Source of the DNA: Chloroflexota bacterium
Lineage (GTDB): Bacteria; Chloroflexota; Anaerolineae; CG2-30-64-16
Length of the DNA: 18,569 nucleotides
Assembly (NCBI GenBank): GCA_029555885.1
Contig: JAKPQT010000571.1
Span: forward strand, 1-18,569
Direction: 5' to 3'
Made by a program: the position numbers and the translations under genes. The notes below the pieces were generated by a model that did no database searches, had not been told where the DNA came from, and saw only the letters and a list, made by a program, of their open reading frames with translations. Position 1 is the stretch's first letter. Every line of letters begins with the position of its first letter. Below are positions 1 to 7,748 of the stretch, in pieces.

Positions 1-171
1 TTCCTGCTCATGGCCGGGCTGCACGTCCCACTGGCACAGACCCTCAATCGCGAGTTCGTTGCCGAGGAGATTGTCCGCACGCTCACCGGCAGTCTTGGAC
101 TGATCCTTGCCGTGCCCGTAACGAGCCTGCTGGCCGGGTGGGTGGCGCACAGGTTTGCCTCTCCGGCATGA
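1..171 (+). CDS. YibE/F-like membrane protein, C-terminal fragment
   Basis: The frame is open from the first base and ends at TGA 169-171, giving 56 residues of a protein whose N-terminus lies outside the window. The tail contains NREFVAEEIVRTL followed by a hydrophobic segment (GSLGLILAVPVTSLLAGWVA) and a short basic end. From memory, the combination of an 'EFVAEEIVRTLxGSxGLxLAVPxT' block with a terminal membrane helix resembles the C-terminus of YibE/F family integral membrane proteins, which are poorly characterised and proposed to be transporters or permeases. The frame continues with normal high-GC codon use right to the stop, so it is a real gene end. The family assignment rests on one short stretch; the membrane location is more secure than the name. 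Confidence 0.6.
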   Translation, partial: FLLMAGLHVPLAQTLNREFVAEEIVRTLTGSLGLILAVPVTSLLAGWVAHRFASPA

Positions 172-184
172 GTGTGTGAGCCGC

Positions 185-215
185 AACGGTTGAAGGTTCC
201 AGGTTGAAAGTTGCA
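185..215. repeat. Half copy of the GGTTGAAGGTT / AGGTTGAAAGTTG repeat family
   Basis: This stretch just after the YibE/F-like gene carries GGTTGAAGGTT and CAGGTTGAAAGTTGCA. The same words recur, in either orientation, at 12382-12439, 15451-15541 and 18496-18569. Here only one arm is visible; I see no matching inverted arm in the next 100 bases. The remainder of the 276-base gap (172-447) shows no supported gene, only a possible promoter. Confidence 0.5.
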
Positions 216-320
216 TGTATTTCCGGGCAGGGTGCTTTGTCACGGCCCAGCCCGGCCACAGCAGAGAACCTCCTCCATCCCCGCGTCTCCTGTCAATAGG
301 CCATCCGGCCAATATGGAAA

Positions 321-348
321 TTGACCACGCGCCCGATGTCTCTATGCT
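321..348 (+). promoter_or_regulatory. Possible sigma70-type promoter upstream of the small-gene run
   Basis: TTGACC (321-326) and TATGCT (343-348) are separated by 16 bases and resemble -35 and -10 hexamers (5/6 and 4/6 matches). They lie about 100 bases before the start at 448, in a gap with no other gene. In DNA this GC-rich such a pair is somewhat notable but can arise by chance. Confidence 0.3.
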
Positions 349-447
349 TTCTACCCCTTATACTGGCAGCAGATTGACAGATTCAGCGCGGGTCACCAAA
401 CCAGCGGCCCGTGTTGAGCGGCAAGGGGTTTCGAACAGGAGGTTCAG

Positions 448-678
448 ATGTTTCCCTTGAACGACTATGTCGCTCTTAAGGATTACCAGTTGAACCGTGA
501 GCCGGTCGTCGCAAGGCGCGCTGAAGAGCACCGGATCCTGGCGGAAGCCGGCCTCATTCGGCGGCCCTGGCTGACGTGCCAGGCGTGCCGGGCACTGTGG
601 CGCTTCGGCCGCATCCTCATAGCTGCCGGGCGGCACCTGGAGCAGCGGTACGAGCACCTGGCCTTTCAGCCGGCGTAA
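448..678 (+). CDS. Small hypothetical protein (76 aa)
   Basis: ATG 448 is preceded by a good ribosome binding site, AGGAGG at 437-442, with a 5-base spacer; this is the main reason for accepting the gene. The protein is soluble and basic, with no signal peptide. Its N-terminal half is charged (REPVVARRAEEHRILAEAG). Its C-terminal half has an amphipathic pattern FGRILIAAGRHLEQRY. From memory, short Chloroflexota proteins often end in a similar 'G.LLIaaGrrLqaRY' pattern, but I cannot name a family. Two cysteines (CQAC) occur near residue 45; this is too little for a zinc site. It leads a same-strand run with the next small genes. Function unknown. Confidence 0.6.
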   Translation: MFPLNDYVALKDYQLNREPVVARRAEEHRILAEAGLIRRPWLTCQACRALWRFGRILIAAGRHLEQRYEHLAFQPA

Positions 679-701
679 GGCTGGCAGGAGCGTCAGAGGG
701 T

Positions 702-720
702 CCCGACAATCCAAGTCGGG
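702..720 (+). other. Short hairpin between two small genes
   Basis: CCCGAC (702-707) and GTCGGG (715-720) form a 6-bp stem with a 7-base loop, 24 bases after the stop of the 76-aa gene. There is no T-tract, so it is at best a weak terminator or processing site. The rest of the gap 679-790 shows only the ribosome binding site of the next gene. Confidence 0.25.
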
Positions 721-790
721 GAACTGGGTCGTATGCAGCATGTGACGGGAACGCCCTTCCAGTTGAGGCAGAAGAGCAGAAGGAGATTCC

Positions 791-1000
791 ATGAAACGCA
801 ATCGGGTGGTCTTTGCCGGTACGCTTGCTTTCGCCATCCTGTCCGCATTCTGGGCGTTCCTGGTCATGGATTCACTGCTGAGAGCGTTCTCGCAGAGCCT
901 CAGCCCCGTCGACTTGGGTGCCATCTACATACTCGGCCTCATCACGGGGCTGGGCTTTGGCTTGGCCTTCGCGTTCCGGCGGGACCAGACCGCGGTCTGA
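791..1000 (+). CDS. Small two-helix membrane protein, unknown function
   Basis: The 69-aa protein starts at ATG 791, with AAGGAG five bases upstream. It begins MKRNRVV and has two predicted membrane helices, about residues 8-28 (VFAGTLAFAILSAFWAFLVM) and 43-62 (LGAIYILGLITGLGFGLAFA). A short loop separates them, and it ends in a basic tail (FRRDQTAV). The basic residues at both ends suggest that both termini face the cytoplasm. It is followed after 39 bases by the methyltransferase-like membrane protein, so co-transcription is plausible. I do not recognise a family. Small two-helix proteins of this kind are common and cannot be assigned a role from sequence alone. Confidence 0.65.
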   Translation: MKRNRVVFAGTLAFAILSAFWAFLVMDSLLRAFSQSLSPVDLGAIYILGLITGLGFGLAFAFRRDQTAV

Positions 1001-1039
1001 CATCTTGGGATCGCAGCACATACACAGGGAGGCTAGAGC

Positions 1040-1753
1040 ATGACAACCCATTCGGCAGCGAGCAACTTCGACGCGCGCCACGCCATCATCGGCTGGCTGG
1101 CAAGGACGGTCCTGTTCGTTCCCTTCATCGCGGCGATTGTCTTTGCCGCCGCAGGGACGCTCAACTGGCTGAACGGCTGGGTCTACGTCATCTGGTATCT
1201 GGTCGTGTCGGTCACTGCCGTGTTCCTGACCGATCCGGCCCTACTCGCAGAACGTGCCGGCTCCCACCGCGTCAAGGGCCAGAAGGGCTGGGATAAGGCG
1301 TTGATGGGCGTCTACGGTCTGCTGATGCCGCTGGTCGTGCCGATCGTGGCGGGGCTGAACGTCCGCTTCGGCTGGGCGCCGGAGGTCGTGCGCTGGCTTC
1401 AGGTGGCGGGGTTTGTCGTCTATGCGCTGGGCTGGGCCTTGCACCTGTGGGCGATGGCCGCCAACCGCTATCACGCGCTCGTGGTGCGCATTCAGGCCGA
1501 CCGCGGCCAGACGGTTGTCACCAATGGCCCCTATCGCTACGTGCGCCATCCGTCTTATGTGGGCGGCATCCTGCAGGCCCTATCCGTCGCGTTCCTGCTC
1601 GGCTCGGCGTGGGCGTTGGTCCCGGGCGTGCTCAGCGGGCTGTTGTTGCTCTTGCGCACAGCCCTGGAAGACCGGACCCTGCAGCAAGAACTGGACGGCT
1701 ACGCAGAGTATGCGAGCCGTGTGCCCTACCGGCTGCTGCCGGGAGTGTGGTGA
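1040..1753 (+). CDS. Isoprenylcysteine O-methyltransferase-like integral membrane methyltransferase
   Basis: The 237-aa protein starts at ATG 1040 behind GGGAGG. It is strongly hydrophobic, with about five membrane helices (roughly residues 18-40, 43-65, 92-110, 118-140 and 185-210). The decisive motif is NGPYRYVRHPSYVGG at about residues 161-175, the signature of the ICMT/PEMT group (GPY.y.RHP.Y.G). It is followed by a C-terminal pattern with E..L....GYAEY...VPYRLLPG, which in this group contributes to the S-adenosylmethionine pocket. Bacterial members methylate lipids or small hydrophobic substrates at the membrane; the substrate here cannot be told. The stop TGA 1751-1753 forms the first bases of a 15-bp direct repeat that recurs at 1927. 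Confidence 0.85.
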   Translation: MTTHSAASNFDARHAIIGWLARTVLFVPFIAAIVFAAAGTLNWLNGWVYVIWYLVVSVTAVFLTDPALLAERAGSHRVKGQKGWDKALMGVYGLLMPLVVPIVAGLNVRFGWAPEVVRWLQVAGFVVYALGWALHLWAMAANRYHALVVRIQADRGQTVVTNGPYRYVRHPSYVGGILQALSVAFLLGSAWALVPGVLSGLLLLLRTALEDRTLQQELDGYAEYASRVPYRLLPGVW

Positions 1754-1941
1754 GAGTTTCATCAGCCATTCCACATGTACGCGAGAGTGCGGACATTCTG
1801 AGCGGAGGGCGTTGCGGAGCAACGCACGTAGTCGAAGAACGCCTGCACGGCCTACATCCTTCGACTACGCCCGCCGCGAGCGGCGGCCTCCGCTCAGGAT
1901 GCCTTGCCGCCTGCATTTGGAATTCCTGAGAGTTTCATCAG
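1751..1941. mobile_element. MITE-like palindromic element with 15-bp flanking direct repeats
   Basis: The 15-mer TGAGAGTTTCATCAG occurs exactly at 1751-1765 and 1927-1941. The 161 bases between them (1766-1926) have imperfect inverted ends, ATTCCACATG (1768-1777) against CATTTGGAAT (1914-1923). They also contain a larger nested palindrome: CTGAGCGGAGG (1798-1808) pairs with CCTCCGCTCAG (1887-1897), and CGTAGTCGAAG (1827-1837) with CTTCGACTACG (1859-1869). No transposase is encoded, so movement would need one in trans. Deleting the element and one repeat copy would leave the methyltransferase stop only about 25 bases before the acetyltransferase GTG start, a normal operon spacing. The 'CTTCGACTACG...CCGCTCAGGATG' wording resembles an abundant repeat I associate from memory with Chloroflexota genomes. 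Confidence 0.6.
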
Positions 1942-1954
1942 GGAGCTTGACGCC

Positions 1955-2452
1955 GTGGTCACGATCCGTCCTTACTGCGAGCCGGATGCGGAGCCGGTGG
2001 GCCGTCTTATCGCTGAGACCTACAGCCTGTACAACCTGTCCTTTGCCTCACCGGATGAACTGGCAAAGCTGCTCGGCCCGTTTCGACACGCACACTCGCC
2101 GGAACTCGCCCACCGCCAGGCCATTGCAGAGGTGATCCGGGCGCCGGTGGTCCTGGTTGCAGAGGAGGATGGGGAGATCGTGGGGGTGTTGCGCGGCCGC
2201 CGGGAGCGCTTAGCCAGCCTGTTCGTCCGGGGCGACTACCACCGCCGCGGCATCGGCCGCGCGCTGGTCGAGCGGTTCGAGCAGGAGTCCATGCGCGAGG
2301 ACGTGGGCGTGATTCGACTTGCCGCTACGCTTTACGCCATTCCCTTCTACACCGCCTTGGGCTACCGGAGAACCACCGGCCTGCGCAACGGCTGGAGTTT
2401 CGAGGGCCGCGGCCTGAAGTACCAGCCGATGAAGAAGGTTCTGGCAGCCTGA
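1955..2452 (+). CDS. GNAT family N-acetyltransferase
   Basis: The 165-aa protein is read from GTG 1955, which has GGGAG (1941-1945) nine bases upstream and places the fold at once at VTIRPYCEPDAEPVGRLI. An in-frame ATG at 1904 would add 17 residues, but it lies inside the palindromic element and has no ribosome binding site. The GNAT core is clear: a strand VVLVAEEDGEIVGVL, then the acetyl-CoA pyrophosphate loop RRGIGRAL (residues 97-104, pattern Q/R-x-x-G-x-G/A), and a C-terminal FYTALGYRRT motif typical of the last strands. The substrate is unknown. It is probably co-transcribed with the methyltransferase gene in front, now interrupted by the element. Confidence 0.85.
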   Translation: MVTIRPYCEPDAEPVGRLIAETYSLYNLSFASPDELAKLLGPFRHAHSPELAHRQAIAEVIRAPVVLVAEEDGEIVGVLRGRRERLASLFVRGDYHRRGIGRALVERFEQESMREDVGVIRLAATLYAIPFYTALGYRRTTGLRNGWSFEGRGLKYQPMKKVLAA

Positions 2453-2488
2453 CCGATTCGCGGACCTTCTGCGTGGGCTACCCCAGGT

Positions 2489-2558
2489 GGAGTCGAGACT
2501 TCAGCCGGCCAGCCTGGCTGTGTACTCATATACCCAGACCGGCTGAAGCATCGACGCC
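2489..2558. repeat. Inverted repeat of the GGAGTCGAG..CAGCCGG family, copy 1
   Basis: A 20-base left arm (2489-2508, beginning GGAGTCGAGACTTCAG) pairs with a right arm at 2539-2558 at 17 of 20 positions, around a 30-base loop. A second copy with perfect arms and the same 30-base loop length lies at 8495-8564. It sits 37 bases after the acetyltransferase stop, so it may act as a transcript end, although there is no T-tract. The remainder of the gap up to 2668 holds only the promoter-like and ribosome-binding signals of the sensor gene. Confidence 0.65.
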
Positions 2559-2632
2559 AGAGTTTCTTCCCCACACTGCGGCGGAGTTGCTGGCTGCTGC
2601 GGCACATGCTACCCGAAACGCCGGGCTTCGTA

Positions 2633-2646
2633 TATACTAAAGGAGG
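2633..2646 (+). promoter_or_regulatory. Possible -10 box and strong Shine-Dalgarno before the sensor kinase
   Basis: TATACT (2633-2638) is a good -10 hexamer, but no clear -35 lies 16-18 bases upstream. It is followed directly by AAAGGAGG (about 2639-2646), the strongest ribosome binding site in the window. That site ends 22 bases before GTG 2669 and 4 bases before an in-frame ATC at 2651, so its spacing does not fit an ordinary start codon. Confidence 0.35.
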
Positions 2647-2668
2647 CCCGATCCACCGGGGGTGTGAT

Positions 2669-5600
2669 GTGTCCGCTTGTCCTCTTGGCAGCTTTCGCTG
2701 GCGCATAGCGTTCTGCGGCCTGTTGCTGCTGGCAGCCGTGCCGCTGACCGCGCGGGCTGCGCCTGTCGTGGCCGGAACTGCCGCGCCCCTCGCTGCCCCG
2801 GCGCCCCCACCGCCCTATGCCACCCTTCGCTTCGAGCATCTCTCTATCGAGCACGGCCTTTCGCAGAGCACCGTGTCGGTCATCCTGCAGGATAGCTTCG
2901 GTTTCATGTGGTTCGGCACCGATGACGGGTTGAACCGCTACGACGGCTATCAGTTCCGCGTCTATCGCCATGACCCCGACGACCCGGCCAGCCTCAGCCA
3001 GGGCGGCATCCGTGAAATCTATGAGGACAGCACCGGCGATCTGTGGTTGCGCACATCGTCCGGCGCACTCGACCGCTTTGACCGGGATACGAGCCGATTC
3101 ATCCACTATCGCCGTGCCGAAGGCGGCATCGGCCTCCGGGATGAGGATTTCGCGTGGGATATCTACGAGGATCGCTCCGGCATCCTCTGGGTGGGCACGT
3201 ATCTCAGCGGGCTGTTCCGCTACGATCGCAACAACGACCGCTTCGACCGGTATCATCACGATCCGGGCACGCCGCCTAGCCTGAGCGACGACCGGGTGTA
3301 TGCCATCTACGAGGACCGCGCGGGCGAGTTGTGGATCGGCACGGCAAAGGGGCTGGACCGGCTCGACCGCCGGACCGACCGCTTCATCCATTATCAACAC
3401 AAGGCCGCCGACCCCACAAGTCTGGCCGGCGAGCGCGTGCAGCTCATTTACGAGGACAGCCAGGGACGGCTGTGGCTTGCCATCTATGGCGCCGGGCTGG
3501 ACCTATTCGACCGCACTTCGGGGCAGGTGACCCGTTACACGCACGACCCCGCCAACCCCCAAACCATCGATGAGACCATGCGCATCCTGAGCCTGTATGA
3601 GGATAGTGCCGGCTATCTGTGGGTGCTGCACTCCGATGGCCGGCTGGACCGCCTCGACCCGCAGACGGGTGTGTTCCGGCGATTCCGGGGAAGCCCCGCT
3701 GCCCACGATTCGGCGATCGAGGGTGCAGTCGCCTCTGCCGGGCCGGGCGACGAGTTTGTGAGCTTCATCAAGGAGGACCGCAGCGGCAATCTCTGGGTTG
3801 GGACGCACGGTGGACTGGACCGGTTCGATCGCGACACTGAGCAGTATGTCCACTATCGCCACACCCCCTACGACGCGAGCAGCCTCAGCGACAACCAGTT
3901 GCTCACGTTCTTCGAGGACCGCGCTGGCGGACTCTGGCTTGGCACGTTCGGTCATGGGGTAGACCGTTTCGATCCGGGGCAGCTTGACTTCCCGCATTAC
4001 CGCATCGAGCCGCAAGCGCCGGATGCCGGCGAGAACAACATCGTGTGGGACATCCGGCAGGATGCATCCGGTCTCCTGTGGATCGGCAGCACGGCGGGGC
4101 TCAGTAGCTTCGACCGGAGCACGGGTCAGGTGACGCGTTATCGGCATGACCCGGCAGATCCCACCAGTCTGAGCCGGGGGCGCGTCTGGTCGGTATTCGA
4201 GGATGTCGCGGGCCGGCTCTGGGTGGGCACGGAGAGCAGCCTCGACCTGCTCGACCGCGCGACCGGCCGCTTTACCCATTACCGCAATGTCCCGGATGAT
4301 CCCAGCGCGGACTACGGCCATGTGACGGCGCTCCTGGATGACGGCGCGGGGGGGCTGTGGCTGGGCGTGTATGGCCGCGGCCTGGAGCACTTTGACCCGG
4401 CCACCGCAACTTTCAAGCACTACGAGCATCACCTGGGCGAGGTTCAGGCCAGCCTGTCATTTTATCGCGAGGTCTGGACGGTGTACCGCGCAGCTGACGG
4501 CTGGCTGTGGATTGGCACCACGCGCGGCCTGTACGGCTTCCAGCCGGACACGGGTGCCGCGGTGCGCTATACCCATGACCCGGCGGACCCGTCCAGCCTG
4601 AGCAGCAATGAGGTCCACTCCATCCTGGAGGATCGCAGCGGACGGCTGTGGGTCGGCACATGGGGCGGTGGGCTGAACGAGCTGGACCGGGCGACAGGCA
4701 AATTCGTTCACTACACGATCAGGGATGGGCTGCCCAACAATACGATCTACTGCATCCTGGAGGACTTGGGCCAGTCTGCGGATGCTGCGGGCGACCTGTG
4801 GTTGAGCACCAACAACGGCCTGGCACGGTTCGACCCCAGCCGCGGGAGCGCGGCCCTCACGCGCAGCTTCAGAAACTACGATGTGGGCGATGGGCTGCAG
4901 AGCAACGAGTTCAACACGGGCGCGTGTTCGATGTCGCCGGAGGGTGAGATGTTCTTCGGGGGCGTCAACGGCTTCAACGCCTTCGACCCGGCACGCATCC
5001 AGGAGGATCGCGCGGTCCCGCCGGTCGTGTTGACATCCCTGACGCGCGGGGGGCAGGCGCTCTCGCCCGAACGTGCGGTCGAAGGGCTGACCGAGTTGAC
5101 CCTGCGCTGGCCGCATGACTCCTTCGAGTTCGAGTTCGCTGCGCTCAACTACTCGCAGCCGGCCAAGAGCCGCTATACGTACATGCTGGCTCCGCTGGAG
5201 ACTGCGTGGACGCAGGCCGGCAGCCGGCGCTATGGCAACTACACGAACCTGCCTGGCGGCACCTACACGCTCCGTCTGCGCGCGACCAACAGCGCGGGGG
5301 TGTGGAGCGAGGAGGGCGCCAGACTGACCATCACGGTGATTCCGCCGTTTTGGGAGACGCGAGCCTTCTGGGTGCTGGTCGGCTTGATGCTGGCCGCGAT
5401 GACTGTTGCGGCCTACGGCTGGCGCGTCGCCAGCATCGAGAGTCGCAGCCGCCGTCTCGCCATCGAGGTCGCAGAACGGACGCTGACCATCGCAGAGCAG
5501 GCCGCCGATCTGGAGGCGCTCTACCAGGCGGATGAGGAACTCGAACGTCACGTGGAGCTGGACCAGGTGCTGCAGGCGCTGGTGGATATCGCAGTGGACC

Positions 5601-7738
5601 GTCTGCAGGCTGACAAGAGCGCAGTCCTCTCCTGGGATACCGACCGGCAGCGGCTGGTGATACGGGTGGCGCGCAACTTCAGCGCGGAGGCCGTCGCCCG
5701 GATCAGCTTCTCATCAGGAGAAGGCTACATCAGCCGCGTCATGGAGGGGGGCGAGCCGGCCATCGTAGTCGATGCTGAGTCCGACCTGCGCCGCGTGCCG
5801 GGACGCCCCGAGGTCGTCGCGGCGATCCTGAATGAGGGCATTCGCTCGTTCATGCACATCCCCATCCGGGTGGTCGGCGAGGGCGGCGCGACGAGTGAAG
5901 GGAGCGTGTCACCCGGAGAGGTGTTCGGTGTCTTCACCGTGTGTTATAACACCTCGCGCGCATTCGGCGAGCGCGAGCAGCGGCTCTTTACAGCCCTGGC
6001 GCAGCGCGCGGCCCTGGCCGTGCAGAACGCGCAGAGCTTTGCCGCGGAGCAGCGCCGGGCCGAGCAGTTCCGGGTCATCGGGGAGGTGGGACGTGACCTG
6101 GCCTCGATCCTGGATATCAACGAACTGCTCACCGAGATTGTGCGGCTGATTCAACGGACCTTCGGGTATGACCACGTCGGGCTGGCCCTCATCGAAGGTG
6201 ATGCAGCCGTCTACCGGGTCGGCGCCGGGAAGCTGTGGGAGAACCCGGCTTTCACGTTTTCCCCCAACCACTTCAAAGTCGGCACAGACGGGTCTGGTGA
6301 AGGTCCCGAGGGCATCACGGGCTGGGTTGCGCTCACAGGCGAGCCGCTCTTGGTGCCGGATACAAGCCAGGAACCGCGCTACGTCTGGATGCAGGGGAGC
6401 AGCACCCGGTCTGAGCTGACCGTGCCGCTGAAGTTGGCAAGCGTACCGGCCAACCGGCCCACCGTCATCGGCGTGCTCGATGCACAGAGTGACCGCATCA
6501 ACGCCTTCGATGAGAGCGACCTGGCTGTCATGCAATCGCTCGCCAACCAGGCCGCCATTGCCATCGAGAATGCCCGGCTGTACGAGAATTCCAACCGCCA
6601 GGTCGCGCAACTCACCGCGCTGCAGGAGACCAGCCGCGCAATCGCCAGCACATTGGAACGTGATGCGCTGCTCAAGCTCATCATGGCGCAGGCTACCGCG
6701 CTCCTGGACGCGGATGGCGGGCTGATCAACCTGGTGGATTGGGAGCAGCGCGAGGATGAGGTGGTCGCGTCCAGCGGGGTGGCCAGCCAGTTCCTGGGCG
6801 CACACAACGCGCTGGATGACGGCCTATCGGGATGGGTGACGCTCTACAATCAGCCGGTCATCTCGAATCGCCTGGCCGAGGATGATCGCGTGGCGTCCGC
6901 AACCCGAGAGTGGCTCGAAAAGTCGCGCGTTGAAAGCGCGGCGCTCGCGCCCCTGGTCGTGAAGGGCCAGGTCGTAGGCACCCTGGTGCTTATCAAGCAG
7001 GCAGGCCAGGGTGGCTTCGATGAGGCCGACCGTGAGTTACTGGTGGCTTTTGCGGATCAGGCGGCCATTGCCATTGAGAATGCGCGGCTCTATGAAGAGG
7101 CCCAGGCCGCGGCTGCATTGGAGGAGCGGAGCCGCCTGGCACGCGACCTGCACGATGCGGTCACGCAGACGCTCTTCTCCGCCAGCCTGATTGCCGAGGC
7201 CTTGCCTGCGCTCTGGGAGACCAACCCTGCGGAAGGCCGCGCGCTGTTGGAAGACCTGCGCCAGTTGACGCGCGGCGCGCTCGCCGAAATGCGCACCCTG
7301 CTGCTGGAATTGCGGCCGGCCGCGCTGGTGGAGTCGCACCTGGCCGATGTGCTGCGCCAGTTGGCCGAATCGGTGTCGGGGCGTTCCGGCATCCCTGTCA
7401 AGGTCATCCAGGAGGGGTGTGCGCTGCTGGAGCTTCCGGAACGGGTCCATGTGGCCCTGTATCGCATCGCCCAGGAGGCGCTGAACAACGTCGTCAAGCA
7501 TGCGCAGGCCCGGCAGGTCGAAGTGCGCCTGCTGTGTGCCGACATGCCCGCGCTTCGGGTCGAGCTGAGCATCGCGGACGACGGCAAGGGCTTTGACCCG
7601 GCGGTGATTCCCCCTGACCACCTGGGGCTGGGGATCATTCGCGAACGGGCAGAGGCAATCGGCGCCGAACTGCGCATCGACAGCGAAGCCGGCCGCGGCA
7701 CGGTCATTGCAGTCCTCTGGCATTCGGCGCCAGGATAA
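2669..7738 (+). CDS. Two-component propeller sensor histidine kinase (Reg_prop / Y_Y_Y / 3x GAF / HisKA_3)
   Basis: Read from GTG 2669, this is a 1689-aa sensor kinase. A signal peptide (basic start, FCGLLLLAAVPLTARA, cut near AAP) leads into at least 14 Reg_prop repeats of the form 'v..iyEDr.G.LWvGT..GLdrfD' (residues about 60-725) and a degenerate last copy (SPEGEMFFGGVNGFNAFD), enough for two seven-bladed propellers. A Y_Y_Y domain (about 810-890) and a membrane helix (about 895-917) follow. Cytoplasmic parts are a short coiled coil, three GAF domains (about 955-1120, 1135-1305, 1315-1475), HisKA_3 with RDLHD (His1495), and a HATPase with QEALNNVVKHA, ADDGKGFDP and GLGIIRERA. The architecture resembles the sensors of Bacteroidetes sugar-responsive systems, but here the kinase and regulator are separate proteins. 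The ligand is probably a saccharide (inference). ATG 2606 is an alternative, less likely start. Confidence 0.92.
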   Translation: MSACPLGSFRWRIAFCGLLLLAAVPLTARAAPVVAGTAAPLAAPAPPPPYATLRFEHLSIEHGLSQSTVSVILQDSFGFMWFGTDDGLNRYDGYQFRVYRHDPDDPASLSQGGIREIYEDSTGDLWLRTSSGALDRFDRDTSRFIHYRRAEGGIGLRDEDFAWDIYEDRSGILWVGTYLSGLFRYDRNNDRFDRYHHDPGTPPSLSDDRVYAIYEDRAGELWIGTAKGLDRLDRRTDRFIHYQHKAADPTSLAGERVQLIYEDSQGRLWLAIYGAGLDLFDRTSGQVTRYTHDPANPQTIDETMRILSLYEDSAGYLWVLHSDGRLDRLDPQTGVFRRFRGSPAAHDSAIEGAVASAGPGDEFVSFIKEDRSGNLWVGTHGGLDRFDRDTEQYVHYRHTPYDASSLSDNQLLTFFEDRAGGLWLGTFGHGVDRFDPGQLDFPHYRIEPQAPDAGENNIVWDIRQDASGLLWIGSTAGLSSFDRSTGQVTRYRHDPADPTSLSRGRVWSVFEDVAGRLWVGTESSLDLLDRATGRFTHYRNVPDDPSADYGHVTALLDDGAGGLWLGVYGRGLEHFDPATATFKHYEHHLGEVQASLSFYREVWTVYRAADGWLWIGTTRGLYGFQPDTGAAVRYTHDPADPSSLSSNEVHSILEDRSGRLWVGTWGGGLNELDRATGKFVHYTIRDGLPNNTIYCILEDLGQSADAAGDLWLSTNNGLARFDPSRGSAALTRSFRNYDVGDGLQSNEFNTGACSMSPEGEMFFGGVNGFNAFDPARIQEDRAVPPVVLTSLTRGGQALSPERAVEGLTELTLRWPHDSFEFEFAALNYSQPAKSRYTYMLAPLETAWTQAGSRRYGNYTNLPGGTYTLRLRATNSAGVWSEEGARLTITVIPPFWETRAFWVLVGLMLAAMTVAAYGWRVASIESRSRRLAIEVAERTLTIAEQAADLEALYQADEELERHVELDQVLQALVDIAVDRLQADKSAVLSWDTDRQRLVIRVARNFSAEAVARISFSSGEGYISRVMEGGEPAIVVDAESDLRRVPGRPEVVAAILNEGIRSFMHIPIRVVGEGGATSEGSVSPGEVFGVFTVCYNTSRAFGEREQRLFTALAQRAALAVQNAQSFAAEQRRAEQFRVIGEVGRDLASILDINELLTEIVRLIQRTFGYDHVGLALIEGDAAVYRVGAGKLWENPAFTFSPNHFKVGTDGSGEGPEGITGWVALTGEPLLVPDTSQEPRYVWMQGSSTRSELTVPLKLASVPANRPTVIGVLDAQSDRINAFDESDLAVMQSLANQAAIAIENARLYENSNRQVAQLTALQETSRAIASTLERDALLKLIMAQATALLDADGGLINLVDWEQREDEVVASSGVASQFLGAHNALDDGLSGWVTLYNQPVISNRLAEDDRVASATREWLEKSRVESAALAPLVVKGQVVGTLVLIKQAGQGGFDEADRELLVAFADQAAIAIENARLYEEAQAAAALEERSRLARDLHDAVTQTLFSASLIAEALPALWETNPAEGRALLEDLRQLTRGALAEMRTLLLELRPAALVESHLADVLRQLAESVSGRSGIPVKVIQEGCALLELPERVHVALYRIAQEALNNVVKHAQARQVEVRLLCADMPALRVELSIADDGKGFDPAVIPPDHLGLGIIRERAEAIGAELRIDSEAGRGTVIAVLWHSAPG

Positions 7739-7748
7739 CGGGGTGTCT

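Noticed and set aside
215..460. Open frame of 81 codons on the plus strand
   Set aside because: No ribosome binding site, it starts in repeat sequence and overlaps the better supported gene at 448.
358..924. Open frame of 188 codons on the minus strand
   Set aside because: It opposes two small genes that have good ribosome binding sites, has no such site itself, and its translation is Arg/Pro/Leu-rich shadow-like sequence without motifs.
1904..1954. ATG 1904 as start of the acetyltransferase
   Set aside because: The codon lies in the palindromic element and has no ribosome binding site; GTG 1955 has GGGAG at a good distance and begins the conserved fold directly.
2609..3400. Long minus-strand open frames opposite the sensor gene (also 3503-4432, 4457-5551, 5909-6805, 7037-7996)
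   Set aside because: High GC makes opposite-strand frames stay open; they mirror the sensor codons, show no domains and have no ribosome binding sites.
2840..4850. Tandem DNA repeats within the sensor gene
   Set aside because: They are the coding sequence of Reg_prop protein repeats, diverged at DNA level, and not a DNA repeat array.
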